DNA of 64,000 nt from Longispora albida DSM 44784 (GTDB taxonomy: Bacteria > Actinomycetota > Actinomycetes > Mycobacteriales > Micromonosporaceae), in the NCBI RefSeq assembly GCF_000379825.1, contig NZ_KB903836.1:599-64598 (forward strand), in the 5' to 3' direction. The position numbers and the translations under genes were made by a program. Positions 41,963-51,190 of this stretch are shown here, piece after piece (position 1 is the stretch's first letter; each line of letters starts with the position of its first letter). The notes below the pieces were generated by a model. The model had not been told where the DNA came from. It did not search any database and was given only the letters and a program-made list of their open reading frames with translations.

Positions 41963-42700
41963 TCACACCGGCGTTATGAGGTCCAGGATCGCGGCCAGGC
42001 CGTGCACCGCCCCCGGAGGCGAGGCCGGGAGCAGCATCGTCTGGAGGCCGGCCGTGACAGCGCCGCCGTCCGCCGCGCTGTCGCCGACCATCAGGGCCCG
42101 TTCCTCCGGTACGCCGAGGGCCCGGCAGGCGTGGGTGAACACGGCCCGCTCCGGCTTGCACCGGCCCAGCTCGTACGACAGCACCCACTCGGTGATCAGG
42201 TGCCCGAAGCCCAGCTCGTCGCACATCGGCCGGATGTCGAACCCGATGTTGCTGACCAGGGCGGTGGGCACACCGGCGTCCTTGAGAGCCTGGAGCACCG
42301 GGACGGTGTCGGCGTATGCCACCCAGCCGTCGGCGAGCGTCACCCGGTCGTAGAGCGCCTCGGCCAGCCCGTCGACGCCGGTGTCCACGGTGGCCGCGAG
42401 CCCGGCGTAGGCCTCGCGGTGCGCGTAGCCGTACAGGTCGCGGTTGGCCCAGACCTCGGCGAGGCGGGGCGGGATCCGGTTCGGCACTGGCCCGCCCGCC
42501 CGGCCAGCTGTGAGCAGCCGGTCCAGCAGGATCGTCGCCTTGGGGCCTTCCAGCTGCGCCCCGCAGGCGTCCAGGGCCTTGGCTAGCCAGCGGGCCGGCT
42601 CCTCGACCTGGGCGACGGTCCCGTGGAAGTCGAGGAGAACCGCCTCGACGGGGCGGCGCGGACCCGGGGGGCGTTCTGTCTGCGTCACAGTTTGCACCAT
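41963..42700 (-). CDS. HAD-superfamily hydrolase
   Basis: 245 aa. Motif I is VLLDFHGTVAQ: the second acid of DxDGT is replaced by His (DFHGT), seen in a minority of HAD proteins. Motif II VSNIG, motif III Lys in ELGRCKPERAVF, motif IV MVGDSAADGGAV. A helical cap lies between residues 30 and 120. Converges on the oxidoreductase with 3-bp gap. Substrate unknown. Confidence 0.87.
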   Translation of the reverse strand: MVQTVTQTERPPGPRRPVEAVLLDFHGTVAQVEEPARWLAKALDACGAQLEGPKATILLDRLLTAGRAGGPVPNRIPPRLAEVWANRDLYGYAHREAYAGLAATVDTGVDGLAEALYDRVTLADGWVAYADTVPVLQALKDAGVPTALVSNIGFDIRPMCDELGFGHLITEWVLSYELGRCKPERAVFTHACRALGVPEERALMVGDSAADGGAVTAGLQTMLLPASPPGAVHGLAAILDLITPV

Positions 42701-42772
42701 ACCGACCCCGGTACGGCGGGCTCGCCCCGGCCAAGGCGGCGGCGGGAGATCACTATGGCTTAGCCTGGAGAC

Positions 42773-45496
42773 ATGACAAGCCCCGCCGAACGGTACTCAG
42801 CGTCCCGCAGGCGGGCCGCCCACCCTGCACTGACCGAGTTCCTGGCAGGCCTGGACTTCGAGCTGGACGACTTCCAGATCGAGGCGTGCGAGGCCGTGGA
42901 GCGCGGGTCCGGCGTGCTGGTCTGCGCCCCGACCGGGGCCGGCAAGACCGTGGTGGGCGAGTTCGCGGTGTTCCAGGCGCTGCGCCAGGGCCGCAAGTGC
43001 TTCTACACCACGCCGATCAAGGCGCTGTCCAACCAGAAGTACAACGATCTGGTCGCGGTGCACGGCGCGGACAAGGTCGGCCTGCTCACCGGGGACAACG
43101 CCATCAACGGCGACGCGCCGGTCGTCGTGATGACGACCGAGGTCCTGCGGAACATGCTCTACGCGCGCTCCGCGACGCTCAGCTCGCTGTCCTACGTGGT
43201 CATGGACGAGGTGCACTACCTGGCCGACCGGTTCCGCGGCGCCGTCTGGGAAGAAGTCATCATCCACCTCCCGGACTCGGTCTCCCTGGTGTCGCTGTCG
43301 GCCACGGTGTCCAACGCGGAGGAGTTCGCGGACTGGCTGGTCACCGTGCGGGGCGAGACGAAGATCGTGGTGAGCGAGCACCGGCCGGTGCCGCTGTGGC
43401 AGCACATGCTGGTCGGCAAGAAGATGTTCGACCTGTTCCACGACCCGGAGGCGGCCACCAAGCACGAGGTCCACCCGGAACTGCTCCGCTCGACCCGCGA
43501 CCAGCTCCGCCGGATCGGCTGGGACGAGCGCGGCCGCCGGGGCCGCAGTGCCCGTGATCTCGTACCGTCCAGGGTGGACGTCATCGAGCGCCTCGACCGC
43601 GAGGGCCTGCTGCCGGCCATCGTCTTCATCTTCAGCCGGGCAGGCTGCGACGCGGCCGTGCAGCAGTGCCTGCGGTCCGGCCTGAAGCTGACCAGCCCGG
43701 ACGAGCGCCGCGAGATCCGCAGGATCGTGGAGACCCGCACGGCGCAGCTGCCGCCGGAGGACCTGAACGTCCTCGGGTACTACGAGTGGCTCGAGGGCCT
43801 GGAACGTGGCCTCGCCGCGCACCACGCCGGCCTGCTGCCGGCCTTCAAGGAGGTCGTGGAGGAGCTGTTCGTCCGGGGCCTGGTGAAGGCGGTGTTCGCG
43901 ACGGAGACCCTGGCGCTGGGCATCAACATGCCCGCCCGTTCCGTCGTGCTGGAGAAGCTGGTCAAGTTCAACGGCGAGGCGCACGTCGACCTGACGCCGG
44001 GGGAGTACACGCAGCTCACCGGGCGGGCCGGGCGGCGGGGGATCGACATCGAGGGCCACGCCGTCGTGATCTGGACCCCGGAGACCGACCCCCGGCACGT
44101 CGCCGGGCTGGCGTCGACCCGGACGTACCCGCTGCGGTCGAGCTTCCGCCCCTCGTACAACATGGCGGTGAACCTGGTCGGCAGCGTCGGCCCCGAGCGG
44201 GCCCGCGAGCTGCTGTCCGCGTCGTTCGCGCAGTTCCAGGCGGACAGGTCGGTCGTGGGTGCCTCGCGCCAGGTACAGCGCAACGAGGAAGGCATCGCGG
44301 CGATGACCGCCGACATGGAGTGCCACCTCGGTGACTTCGGCGAGTACTTCCACCTCCGGGTGGCCATCGCCGACCGGGAGCGCGCCCTGGCCAGGGAGAG
44401 CGCAGCGACCCGCCGGGCCAGCGCCACGGCCTCGATCGCGAAGCTGCGCCCCGGCGACATCATCAAGGTACCGGCGGGCCGCCGGGCTGGCCTGGCCGTG
44501 GTGATCGACCCGGGTGTCAGCGGGTTCGGCGACCCCAAGCCGCTGATCGTCACCGAGGACCGCTGGGCTGGCCGGATCCCGGCCGCCGACTTCACGTCCC
44601 CTGTGGAGCCGCTGGGGCACCTGCGCATCCCGAAGCACTTCAACCCGCGGTCCCCGCAGGACCGCCGGGATCTCGTGTCGACGATGCGCAACACGGAGAT
44701 CGAGCCGGCCGCGCGGCGCAGGGCCAGGCGTGCCCGCACGGCGGCGGCTGACGACCGCCGCCTCGAAGAGCTGCGCCGCGAGCTGCGCCGCCACCCCTGC
44801 CACGCCTGCCCGGAACGCGAGGACCACGCTCGCTGGGCCGAGCGCCGGGAGCGGCTGGCCAAGGAGACCGAGTCGCTGCGCGACAAGGTCGACAACCGGA
44901 CCGGCTCGCTGACCAGGACCTTCGACCGGGTGTGCGGGCTGCTGGCCGACCGGGGCTACCTGACGGAGGCCGGAGAGGTCACCCCGGCCGGGCGCACGCT
45001 GTCGCGGATCTGGTCGGAGACGGACCTGCTGGTCGCCGAGTGCCTGCGGCGCGGCGTCTGGGACGCGCTGGACCCGGCCGAGCTGGCCGCCGCTGCCTCG
45101 ATCCTGGTGTACGAGGCCCGCCGCGACACGGAGGACCGGGCGTCGGTGCCGCGTGGCGCGGTCGGCGACGCGGTGGACGCGACGATGCAGCTGTGGTCCG
45201 AAGTGGAGTCCCACGAGGCCTCGCGCGGGCTCCAGCTCACCAGGGAGCCGGATCTGGGCTTCGTCTGGCCGATCTACCGCTGGGCGCGCGGCGAGGCGCT
45301 GCCGAAGGTGCTGTCAAGCGTGCACGGCCTCGACGCCGAGATGCCGGCCGGTGACTTCGTGCGCTGGTGCCGCCAGGTGATCGACCTGCTCGGGCAGCTG
45401 GCGGAGGCGGCCGGCGACGCGCCGCTGCGCGCCACGGCCCGCCAGGCGATGGACGACATGCGCCGGGGCGTCCTGTCCTACTCCTCGATGGCGTAA
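42773..45496 (+). CDS. helY: DEAD/DEAH-box Ski2/Mtr4-like RNA helicase (HelY)
   Basis: 907 aa. Superfamily 2 motifs: CAPTGAGKT (I), TTPIKALSNQKY (Ia), MDEVHYLADRFRG (II, DEVH), SLSATVSNAEEF (III), HAGLLPAFKEVVEELFV (IV-like), ATETLALGINMPA and QLTGRAGRRGID (V/VI). C-terminal half holds an SKI2-type helical domain after an HPCHACPEREDH segment with paired Cys/His. Mycobacterial HelY homologues lie in the same tat-linked locus. Role in RNA turnover is likely. Confidence 0.93.
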   Translation: MTSPAERYSASRRRAAHPALTEFLAGLDFELDDFQIEACEAVERGSGVLVCAPTGAGKTVVGEFAVFQALRQGRKCFYTTPIKALSNQKYNDLVAVHGADKVGLLTGDNAINGDAPVVVMTTEVLRNMLYARSATLSSLSYVVMDEVHYLADRFRGAVWEEVIIHLPDSVSLVSLSATVSNAEEFADWLVTVRGETKIVVSEHRPVPLWQHMLVGKKMFDLFHDPEAATKHEVHPELLRSTRDQLRRIGWDERGRRGRSARDLVPSRVDVIERLDREGLLPAIVFIFSRAGCDAAVQQCLRSGLKLTSPDERREIRRIVETRTAQLPPEDLNVLGYYEWLEGLERGLAAHHAGLLPAFKEVVEELFVRGLVKAVFATETLALGINMPARSVVLEKLVKFNGEAHVDLTPGEYTQLTGRAGRRGIDIEGHAVVIWTPETDPRHVAGLASTRTYPLRSSFRPSYNMAVNLVGSVGPERARELLSASFAQFQADRSVVGASRQVQRNEEGIAAMTADMECHLGDFGEYFHLRVAIADRERALARESAATRRASATASIAKLRPGDIIKVPAGRRAGLAVVIDPGVSGFGDPKPLIVTEDRWAGRIPAADFTSPVEPLGHLRIPKHFNPRSPQDRRDLVSTMRNTEIEPAARRRARRARTAAADDRRLEELRRELRRHPCHACPEREDHARWAERRERLAKETESLRDKVDNRTGSLTRTFDRVCGLLADRGYLTEAGEVTPAGRTLSRIWSETDLLVAECLRRGVWDALDPAELAAAASILVYEARRDTEDRASVPRGAVGDAVDATMQLWSEVESHEASRGLQLTREPDLGFVWPIYRWARGEALPKVLSSVHGLDAEMPAGDFVRWCRQVIDLLGQLAEAAGDAPLRATARQAMDDMRRGVLSYSSMA

Positions 45497-45551
45497 AGGT
45501 TCCTGCCGTGTCCTGCCGGGGCACGGCGGGTGCCGCGCCTAAGCTGGGTGC

Positions 45552-46022
45552 GTGGTCACAAGCGCGGGCATTCTGCTGTACCGGCTGGCGGAGCCCGCCA
45601 GCCCCGAGCTGCTGATCGCGCACATGGGCGGCCCGTTCTGGGCCCGCAAGGACGAGCGCGCGTGGTCGATCCCCAAGGGCGAGCACGCTGAGGACGAGAC
45701 TCCCGAGGACGCGGCCCGCCGCGAGTTCACCGAGGAGCTGGGCTGCCCGCCGCCGACCGGCGACCTGGTGCCGCTGGGGGTGCTGAAGCAGCCCGGCAAG
45801 CGGATCACGGTGTTCGCTCTGGAGGGTGACTTCGACGTGAACGGTGCCATCTTCGGCGAGTTCGAGATGGAGTGGCCGCCGCGTTCGGGTCAGGTCAGGA
45901 GCTTCCCGGAGGTCGACCGGCTGTCCTGGGTGGACTGTGCCACGGCCCGGGTGAAGCTGACAGCGGCGCAGGCGGTGCTTCCGGACCGGCTCCTGGCATT
46001 CCTGGGCTTGACGGACGGGTAA
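45552..46022 (+). CDS. Nudix hydrolase
   Basis: 156 aa, GTG 45552. Nudix box KGEHAEDETPEDAARREFTE then ELGCPPPTG; preceded by WSIPKGE. The inserted HMGGPFWARKDERAWSIPKG is typical of NTP-pyrophosphohydrolases of actinobacteria annotated as diadenosine or mRNA-decapping-like. Follows helY by 55 bp on the same strand; probably co-transcribed. The 197 bp after it hold no gene. Confidence 0.9.
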   Translation: MVTSAGILLYRLAEPASPELLIAHMGGPFWARKDERAWSIPKGEHAEDETPEDAARREFTEELGCPPPTGDLVPLGVLKQPGKRITVFALEGDFDVNGAIFGEFEMEWPPRSGQVRSFPEVDRLSWVDCATARVKLTAAQAVLPDRLLAFLGLTDG

Positions 46023-46219
46023 CGTCTTTTCACATTCTTCGGGTACGTGCCGTGCTAGGTGGCTTCGCCCGTCCACAGTGTTGCTCCGAGTACCACATTG
46101 GCGCTTGTTGATGATGTTGCGGCATGGCAGCATCCAGATCACGGTTGCGCAACGGAACCGGGGGTTTGTGACCTGGATCCTATGTGGACCGCTGTAGCCC
46201 ACCCCCTCTGGGAGACCTG

Positions 46220-47284
46220 ATGAGAATCAGCAAGCTGATCGCCGCCGGGGCCCTGGTCGCCGGCACGCTTCTCGTCCCCGCCATCGCCCATGCCGCCCCG
46301 ACGGCCGCGATCCCCTCGGCCGAGGCCGGGATCCGGGCCGGCCTCGGCGCCGAAGCCACCGCACTCCTCGCCGGTTCCCTCGGCGACCGCTCGGCCGGGT
46401 CCTACCTGGACACTGCCTCCGGCCGCATGATCGTCACCGTGACGGACGCCGAAGCCGCCGCCGCCGTGTATGCGGCCGGCGCCCTCCCGCACATGGTCAC
46501 CCGCAGTGGCGCCGACCTGCGCGCGGCGACATCCGAGCTGGACCGCTCAGCGAAGATCCCCGGCACGACCTGGGCCGTCGACCCGGCCACCAACCAGATC
46601 CTGGTGACAGCCGACAGCACCGTGACCGGCGAGAAGCTGGCCACGATGAAGCGCGCCGTGGCCGGCCTGAACGGCGCTGCCCGCCTGGTCCAGGAGCCCG
46701 GCGTGCTCAACAGCTACATCTCCGGCGGCAACGCCATCTACATGGGCAGCTCCCGCTGCTCGCTCGGCTTCAACGTGAACCGTGGCGGCGTCAACCACTT
46801 CATCACGGCCGGGCACTGCACCAACCTCGGCACGACCTTCTGGTCGAACTCCAGCCACACCACCGTGATCGGCAGCCGGATCGGCACCAGCTTCCCGACC
46901 AACGACTACGGCATCGTCCGGTACTCCGGCTCGATCACCCGCCCGGGCAACGTGTACCTGTGGAACGGCGCCTACCAGGACATCACCTCCGCCGGTAACG
47001 CCTTCGTCGGCCAGGCGATCAAGCGCTCCGGCAGCACCACCGGCCTGCGCAGCGGCTCGGTGACCGCGCTCAACGCCACGGTCAACTACCCGCAGGGCAC
47101 CGTGTACCAGATGATCCGCACGAACGCCTGCGCCGAGGGCGGCGACTCCGGTGGCTCGATGTTCGCCGGTTCCGTGGCGCTCGGCCTGACCTCCGGCGGC
47201 AGCGGCAACTGCTCCTCCGGCGGCACGACGTACTTCCAGCCGGTGCCCGAGGTGCTCAGCGTCTACGCGGCGAGCATCTACTAG
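46220..47284 (+). CDS. Secreted streptogrisin/alpha-lytic-type serine protease (S1)
   Basis: 354-aa preproprotein. Signal about residues 1-26 ([18 protein letters not shown]), a pro-region of the Pro_Al_protease type to about 165, then the mature domain with [24 protein letters not shown] (His), TNDYGIV (Asp) and EGGDSGGSM (Ser). Cys pairs (RCSLG/GHC; NACAEG/GNCSS) give the usual two disulfides. GGGAG precedes ATG 46220 by 5-6 nt; the earlier ATG at 46184 would add a non-signal leader. Confidence 0.93.
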   Translation: MRISKLIAAGALVAGTLLVPAIAHAAPTAAIPSAEAGIRAGLGAEATALLAGSLGDRSAGSYLDTASGRMIVTVTDAEAAAAVYAAGALPHMVTRSGADLRAATSELDRSAKIPGTTWAVDPATNQILVTADSTVTGEKLATMKRAVAGLNGAARLVQEPGVLNSYISGGNAIYMGSSRCSLGFNVNRGGVNHFITAGHCTNLGTTFWSNSSHTTVIGSRIGTSFPTNDYGIVRYSGSITRPGNVYLWNGAYQDITSAGNAFVGQAIKRSGSTTGLRSGSVTALNATVNYPQGTVYQMIRTNACAEGGDSGGSMFAGSVALGLTSGGSGNCSSGGTTYFQPVPEVLSVYAASIY

Positions 47285-47318
47285 CACCGCCTGACCACAG
47301 CGTTCCACTCCACCCCTC

Positions 47319-47354
47319 GCTGAGCCGCCGGAGCCCCCTCGCCGGCGGCTCAGC
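47319..47354 (+). terminator. Terminator after the S1 protease
   Basis: 12-bp stem (47319-47330 with 47343-47354), 12-nt loop, 34 nt past the stop. Confidence 0.75.
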
Positions 47355-47369
47355 CTCGTATCCTGGTCT

Positions 47370-47536
47370 AAGCGGTCCTAACTCAATGACTGGCGGCGCT
47401 CTGGCGGCCTCAGAAGACGACCGGACTGCGCAGATCTCAGAGCCGGATACAACACCGGTATCCGGCTCTGAGATCTGCTTGCCGCTCGCCTCCTGGAACT
47501 CGCCACAGCACCACCGCCATTGAGTTAGGACCGCTT
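47370..47536. repeat. 167-bp nested inverted repeat abutting a start codon
   Basis: Outer arms are 19 bp, perfect (47370-47388 with 47518-47536). Inner arms are 21 bp, perfect (47430-47450 with 47458-47478), loop 7 nt. Between them the strands also pair partly (GGCGGCGCTCTGGCG against the complement of CGCCACAGCACCACCGCC). The right outer arm contains AGGA, the ribosome site of the gene whose ATG is the next base. Could be a MITE-like element or a structured 5' leader. Confidence 0.8.
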
Positions 47537-47692
47537 ATGAGCACCGAGAAGCAGCCGGCCCGGGACTTCACGAAACTGCCGGAGCGCGTCCGGCCCGAGG
47601 ACATGGTCGCGACCCAGGACGTGACCGTCACCCGCGACATCCCCGACACGATCAACCCGGAACAGGACGAGGCACTGCGCGGCGGTAACTAA
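47537..47692 (+). CDS. 51-aa acidic hydrophilic protein
   Basis: ATG 47537 directly follows the outer inverted-repeat arm; AGGA at 47527-47530 is 6 nt upstream and inside that arm. Product starts MSTEKQPARDFTKLPERVRP and ends NPEQDEALRGGN; no hydrophobic core or Cys, likely disordered. Function unknown. It is 10 bp from the exonuclease gene, so the two may be co-transcribed. Confidence 0.6.
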   Translation: MSTEKQPARDFTKLPERVRPEDMVATQDVTVTRDIPDTINPEQDEALRGGN

Positions 47693-47702
47693 CATTCACC
47701 AC

Positions 47703-48599
47703 ATGCCACGACCGCTCCTGGCGCTCGACGCCCCCAGCATGTACTTCCGGGCCTTCTTCGGCGTGCCGGACACGGTGACCGCGCCGGACGGCACCCCGGT
47801 CAACGCCGTCCGGGGCTTCCTCGACATGGTCTCCACCCTGATCAAGACCCGCAGGCCCGACCGGGTCGTGTCGGCACTCGACTACGACTGGCGGCCTGCC
47901 TGGCGGGTCGAGCTGGTGCCCTCGTACAAGACGCACCGGGTCGCCGACCCCGCGGAGAACGAGGAGGAGGTGCCGGACTTCCTCTCGCCGCAGGTACCGA
48001 TCCTGATCGACGTGCTGGCCGCCGCCGGTATCCCGTCGATCGGCGCCGCTGGCTTCGAGGCGGACGACGTGCTCGGTACCCTGGCGGCCGTCAGCGACCC
48101 GCCGGTCGAGGTGGTCACCGGCGACCGTGACCTGTTCCAGCTGATCACCGACGACGTCAAGGTGCTGTACGTCGGCCGTGGAGTGTCCAAGCTGGAGGTC
48201 ATGGACGACGCGGCCGTCCGGTCCCGGTACGGCGTCCCGGCCGCCGCCTACGCCGACTTCGCCGTGCTGCGTGGCGACCCGAGCGACGGGCTCCCCGGCG
48301 TGGCAGGCGTGGGCGAGAAGACGGCGGCGCGGCTGCTGACCGCGTACGGCGACCTGCAGTCACTGCTGGCCGCAGCCCACGAGCAGGCACCGGGGCTGCG
48401 GGCGAAGCTGCTGGCGGCAGCCGACTACCTCGCCGTCGCCCCCCAGGTCGTCGCCGTCTCCCGCACCGTCGACCTCCCCGAATACGACGCCGGACTGCCC
48501 CGGGAACCCGCCGAACCGGACCGCCTCGCCATGCTCGCCGAGCGCTGGGGCCTCAAGAGCCCCGTCGACCGCCTGCTGTCGGTGATGGCGACCCGCTAG
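47703..48599 (+). CDS. 5'-3' exonuclease (FEN/PolI-N domain family)
   Basis: 298 aa. Metal-binding motifs ALDAPSMYFRAFFG, SALDYDWRPAWRVE with YKTHR, AAGFEADDVLGTLA (EADD), EVVTGDRDLFQL and the helix-hairpin-helix LPGVAGVGEKTAARLLTAYG. Standalone actinobacterial FEN-like nucleases remove RNA primers or flaps alongside PolA. Full length, cytosolic. Confidence 0.93.
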   Translation: MPRPLLALDAPSMYFRAFFGVPDTVTAPDGTPVNAVRGFLDMVSTLIKTRRPDRVVSALDYDWRPAWRVELVPSYKTHRVADPAENEEEVPDFLSPQVPILIDVLAAAGIPSIGAAGFEADDVLGTLAAVSDPPVEVVTGDRDLFQLITDDVKVLYVGRGVSKLEVMDDAAVRSRYGVPAAAYADFAVLRGDPSDGLPGVAGVGEKTAARLLTAYGDLQSLLAAAHEQAPGLRAKLLAAADYLAVAPQVVAVSRTVDLPEYDAGLPREPAEPDRLAMLAERWGLKSPVDRLLSVMATR

Positions 48600-48602
48600 T
48601 AC

Positions 48603-49535
48603 TCATGCTCCGGGGCGCGGTTGCCAGTCGGGTTGCGTGCCCCGGGTCAGGGTTTCGCGGGTGTTGCCGGCGCGGATGACGGTGATCCAGTGGGTGCCGT
48701 TGGGGTTCGGGGCGACGGCGAGAGTGTCGCCGCCCGCCGGGGACGGGGCCGGGAGGGCGTCGCCGGGCTCGCCCAGCCAGCCGCCGCCCGTACCGTCGAG
48801 GGCGGTCCAGCGGATGCGGACCGGGCCGCGCTCCCCGTTCGGGGGCTGCTCGGACTGGGTCGTCCACAGCAGACGGGTGCCGTCGGCCGTGAAGGCCGGC
48901 GTGGTCGAGAAGCCGGCGAAGGGGTTGCCGCCGCCACTGTGCGTCGCGACGGCCTTCTCCTGGTTGCTTTCGAGGTTGAGCAGGGTCAGGCAGTCGTCGT
49001 AGATGCCCGTGCACTCGCCACCGGGGAAGGAGATCCAGCGCCCGTCGGGGGACCAGGCGATGGCCTTGGCTTCGGCGAGGGGCGACGGGTCGACCTCGCG
49101 GAGGAGTACGGGCGCCTGGTCGCTCTCGTTGACCTGCCAGCCGGCGCGGATCCGGTAGAGGCGGCTGCCGTCGAGGTACGCGATCCAGTTTCCGTCGGGT
49201 GACCAGGCAGGGCCGCCGGCGTGCGCACCGTGCGTGATCTGCTCCCGGTCGAACGTGCCGTCCTGGAGCAGCCCGGCGATCCACAGGTCACCGGCGTGGA
49301 TGTAGGCGAGCCGCGTACCGTCCGGTGACCAGCGCGGCCACGAGGACCTGCCGTCCTGGGTGACCTGCGTGAGCGTGCCGTCGGCGGCCCGGACGTGGAT
49401 GTTGCCGTCGCGGGCGAAGGCGATGGCACCGGCTGTGCCCGGATAGGCAGCGCTCGCCGGGACGGCGGGCAGCAGGAACAGGGACGCGGCGGCGATGGCC
49501 AGGGTTCTGTGCAGGATTCGCATGGCTCCCATCAT
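48603..49535 (-). CDS. Secreted beta-propeller protein with PD40/TolB-like repeats
   Basis: About 310 aa. Signal peptide (HRTLAIAAASLFLLPAVPAS ASAA). Repeated blades carry the PD40 motif: WPRWSPDGTRLAYI, GPAWSPDGNWIAYL, AIAWSPDGRWISFP, PAFTADGTRLLWT. Either ATG 49535 or 49523 may start it; the region has GGGAG too close for the second. Function likely binding, not catalysis. Convergent to the exonuclease gene with 3 bp between them. Confidence 0.82.
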   Translation of the reverse strand: MMGAMRILHRTLAIAAASLFLLPAVPASAAYPGTAGAIAFARDGNIHVRAADGTLTQVTQDGRSSWPRWSPDGTRLAYIHAGDLWIAGLLQDGTFDREQITHGAHAGGPAWSPDGNWIAYLDGSRLYRIRAGWQVNESDQAPVLLREVDPSPLAEAKAIAWSPDGRWISFPGGECTGIYDDCLTLLNLESNQEKAVATHSGGGNPFAGFSTTPAFTADGTRLLWTTQSEQPPNGERGPVRIRWTALDGTGGGWLGEPGDALPAPSPAGGDTLAVAPNPNGTHWITVIRAGNTRETLTRGTQPDWQPRPGA

Positions 49536-49616
49536 GGGGAAACCGCACCAAAGTGGACGGCTATATCGACGAAGACTCTCCTGTGAACGCTTCGGGGAGC
49601 GTGCGCTGGGCGCCCG

Positions 49617-50513
49617 TCACGCGGCCGGGCTCGCGGCCGCCGCGCAGGCCGCCGCGAACTCGATGATGATCCGGCGCCGGTCCTCACGGCGCCAGGCGAG
49701 CGCGAGGCGGGACGGGGAGATCTCGTCGACCGGCCGGTACACGACGCCTGGCCGGTGGTAGAACCGGGCGGTCGACTCGGCGGTGAAGCCGACCCCGAAG
49801 CCGTTGGCGATCGCCTCGATCCACTCCTCGGAGGACTGGGCGACCGCGCTGACCCGGACCGGGTGCCCGCGCCGCTCCGACACCGCCAGCCAGAAGTCCC
49901 GCCACGTGCCCGACTCGGGCGGCGTGGCGATGAACGGCTCGTCCAGCAGCGAGGCGAACGGCACGACCTCGTGCCTGGCCAGCGGATGCGCGGACGGGAG
50001 AGCGACCCAGCGTGGCTCGCTGAGCAGGATGCGCAGGGCGAGCGGCTCCTGGGCTGGTACGGGCAGGCGGACGAAGGCCACGTCCACCGAGCCGTCCCGC
50101 AGCCCGCAGGTGGGATCGGCCCACAGCGCCTGGGACATCGAGATCCGCCACTCCGGCCGCCTGCGGGTGAACTCGGCGAGGATCTGGGTGGTCAGCTCGC
50201 CGGCGGCGTTCGTGATGAACCCGACCCGCAGGGTCCTGTCCTCCTCGGCAGCCGCGGCCCTGGTCGCGGTCAGCGACTCCGACCAGGTGTCGAGCAGCTG
50301 GCGGGCCTGGGGGAGCAGGGCGTTGCCGGCCGCGGTCAGCTCCACGTGCCTGCTCGACCGGCGGAGCAGCTTGAGCCGCAGCTGGGTCTCCAGCAGCCTG
50401 ACCTGTTTGGACAGGGCCGGCTGCGAGATGAACAGCCGCTCGGCCGCCCGGGTGAAGTGCAGCTCCTCGGCGACAGCGACGAAGTATCGCAGGAGCCGGA
50501 GATCTACATCCAT
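49617..50513 (-). CDS. LysR-family regulator
   Basis: 298 aa. HTH MDVDLRLLRYFVAVAEELHF, TRAAERLFISQPALSKQVRL, effector-binding domain with LRVGFITNAAGELTTQILAE. It is transcribed away from the SH3b gene; the two share about 184 bp of upstream DNA that is AT-richer than average. Confidence 0.9.
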   Translation of the reverse strand: MDVDLRLLRYFVAVAEELHFTRAAERLFISQPALSKQVRLLETQLRLKLLRRSSRHVELTAAGNALLPQARQLLDTWSESLTATRAAAAEEDRTLRVGFITNAAGELTTQILAEFTRRRPEWRISMSQALWADPTCGLRDGSVDVAFVRLPVPAQEPLALRILLSEPRWVALPSAHPLARHEVVPFASLLDEPFIATPPESGTWRDFWLAVSERRGHPVRVSAVAQSSEEWIEAIANGFGVGFTAESTARFYHRPGVVYRPVDEISPSRLALAWRREDRRRIIIEFAAACAAAASPAA

Positions 50514-50697
50514 ACCTACCAGTTATAGCAGGAGAACTTAAACAATTTCCCCATTTTGGAAGAGCCGCCAATTGCCCCCCGGATCATAACCAAACCGCAT
50601 GATTGTGGCTCTTGGACAGTGTGGCAGGCCCCGGGCCAGCCTGTATTCAGGCCGGGCGATACGAGGGCCGCCCGGAAAGAATGATCGGAGCACTGAC

Positions 50698-51075
50698 ATG
50701 AACGCTCGTTTCCGACGCAGTGGCCTCGCAGTAGCGGGCATCGCGCTGTTCGCCGTGGCCGGGCTGGCCATCCCGGGGGCCGCCGTCGCGGCCGACGACA
50801 AGGGCAACGCCGTCGTCGGCTCCTGCGGCTGGGACCCGTGGAACGACGAGGGCGTGTACGGCCACGCGACGACCGGCGTGAACATCCGGTCCGGCCCGGG
50901 GGCGCACTGCGCGCGCCGGGGCGGGGCGAACTCCAGCCACAGCCTGCACTACCGGTGCTACGCGTCCGACGGCAGCGGTGCCACGTGGACGTACCTGACG
51001 GACGAGTCCAACGGGGTCACCGGCTGGGTCAAGGACCAGTACCTGAGCGGCGGGGGCTCGTTCCGCCAGTGCTAG
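50698..51075 (+). CDS. Secreted SH3b-domain protein
   Basis: 125 aa. Signal about residues 1-33 (GLAVAGIALFAVAGLAIPGA). Mature part has an SH3b pattern: HATTGVNIRSGPGAHCAR then TGWVKDQYLSGG, with Cys in GSCGW, HCAR, RCYAS and the last residue. ATG 50698 is preceded by GGAG at 7 nt. Such single SH3b proteins bind cell wall or act as small secreted factors. Divergent from LysR. Confidence 0.83.
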   Translation: MNARFRRSGLAVAGIALFAVAGLAIPGAAVAADDKGNAVVGSCGWDPWNDEGVYGHATTGVNIRSGPGAHCARRGGANSSHSLHYRCYASDGSGATWTYLTDESNGVTGWVKDQYLSGGGSFRQC

Positions 51076-51098
51076 CCGGTACTTTCCGGGGAGTGACG

Positions 51099-51130
51099 AG
51101 CGGCCCGCCGGTGGGGGAGGGCGGGCCGCT
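51099..51130. terminator. Terminator between SH3b and YcaQ-like genes
   Basis: 11-bp stem (51099-51109 with 51120-51130), loop 10 nt, 23 nt after the SH3b stop; also near the end of the convergent gene. Confidence 0.75.
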
Positions 51131-51190
51131 CACCGGGTACAGGAAAAGGATTTCAGGGTTTGGAAGTCATGCATGCCATGGAGCAGCCCT

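Noticed and set aside
42797-45214. 805-aa minus-strand frame across the helicase gene
   Set aside because: Antisense to a complete helicase with all SF2 motifs; Arg/Gly/His-rich product with no ribosome site.
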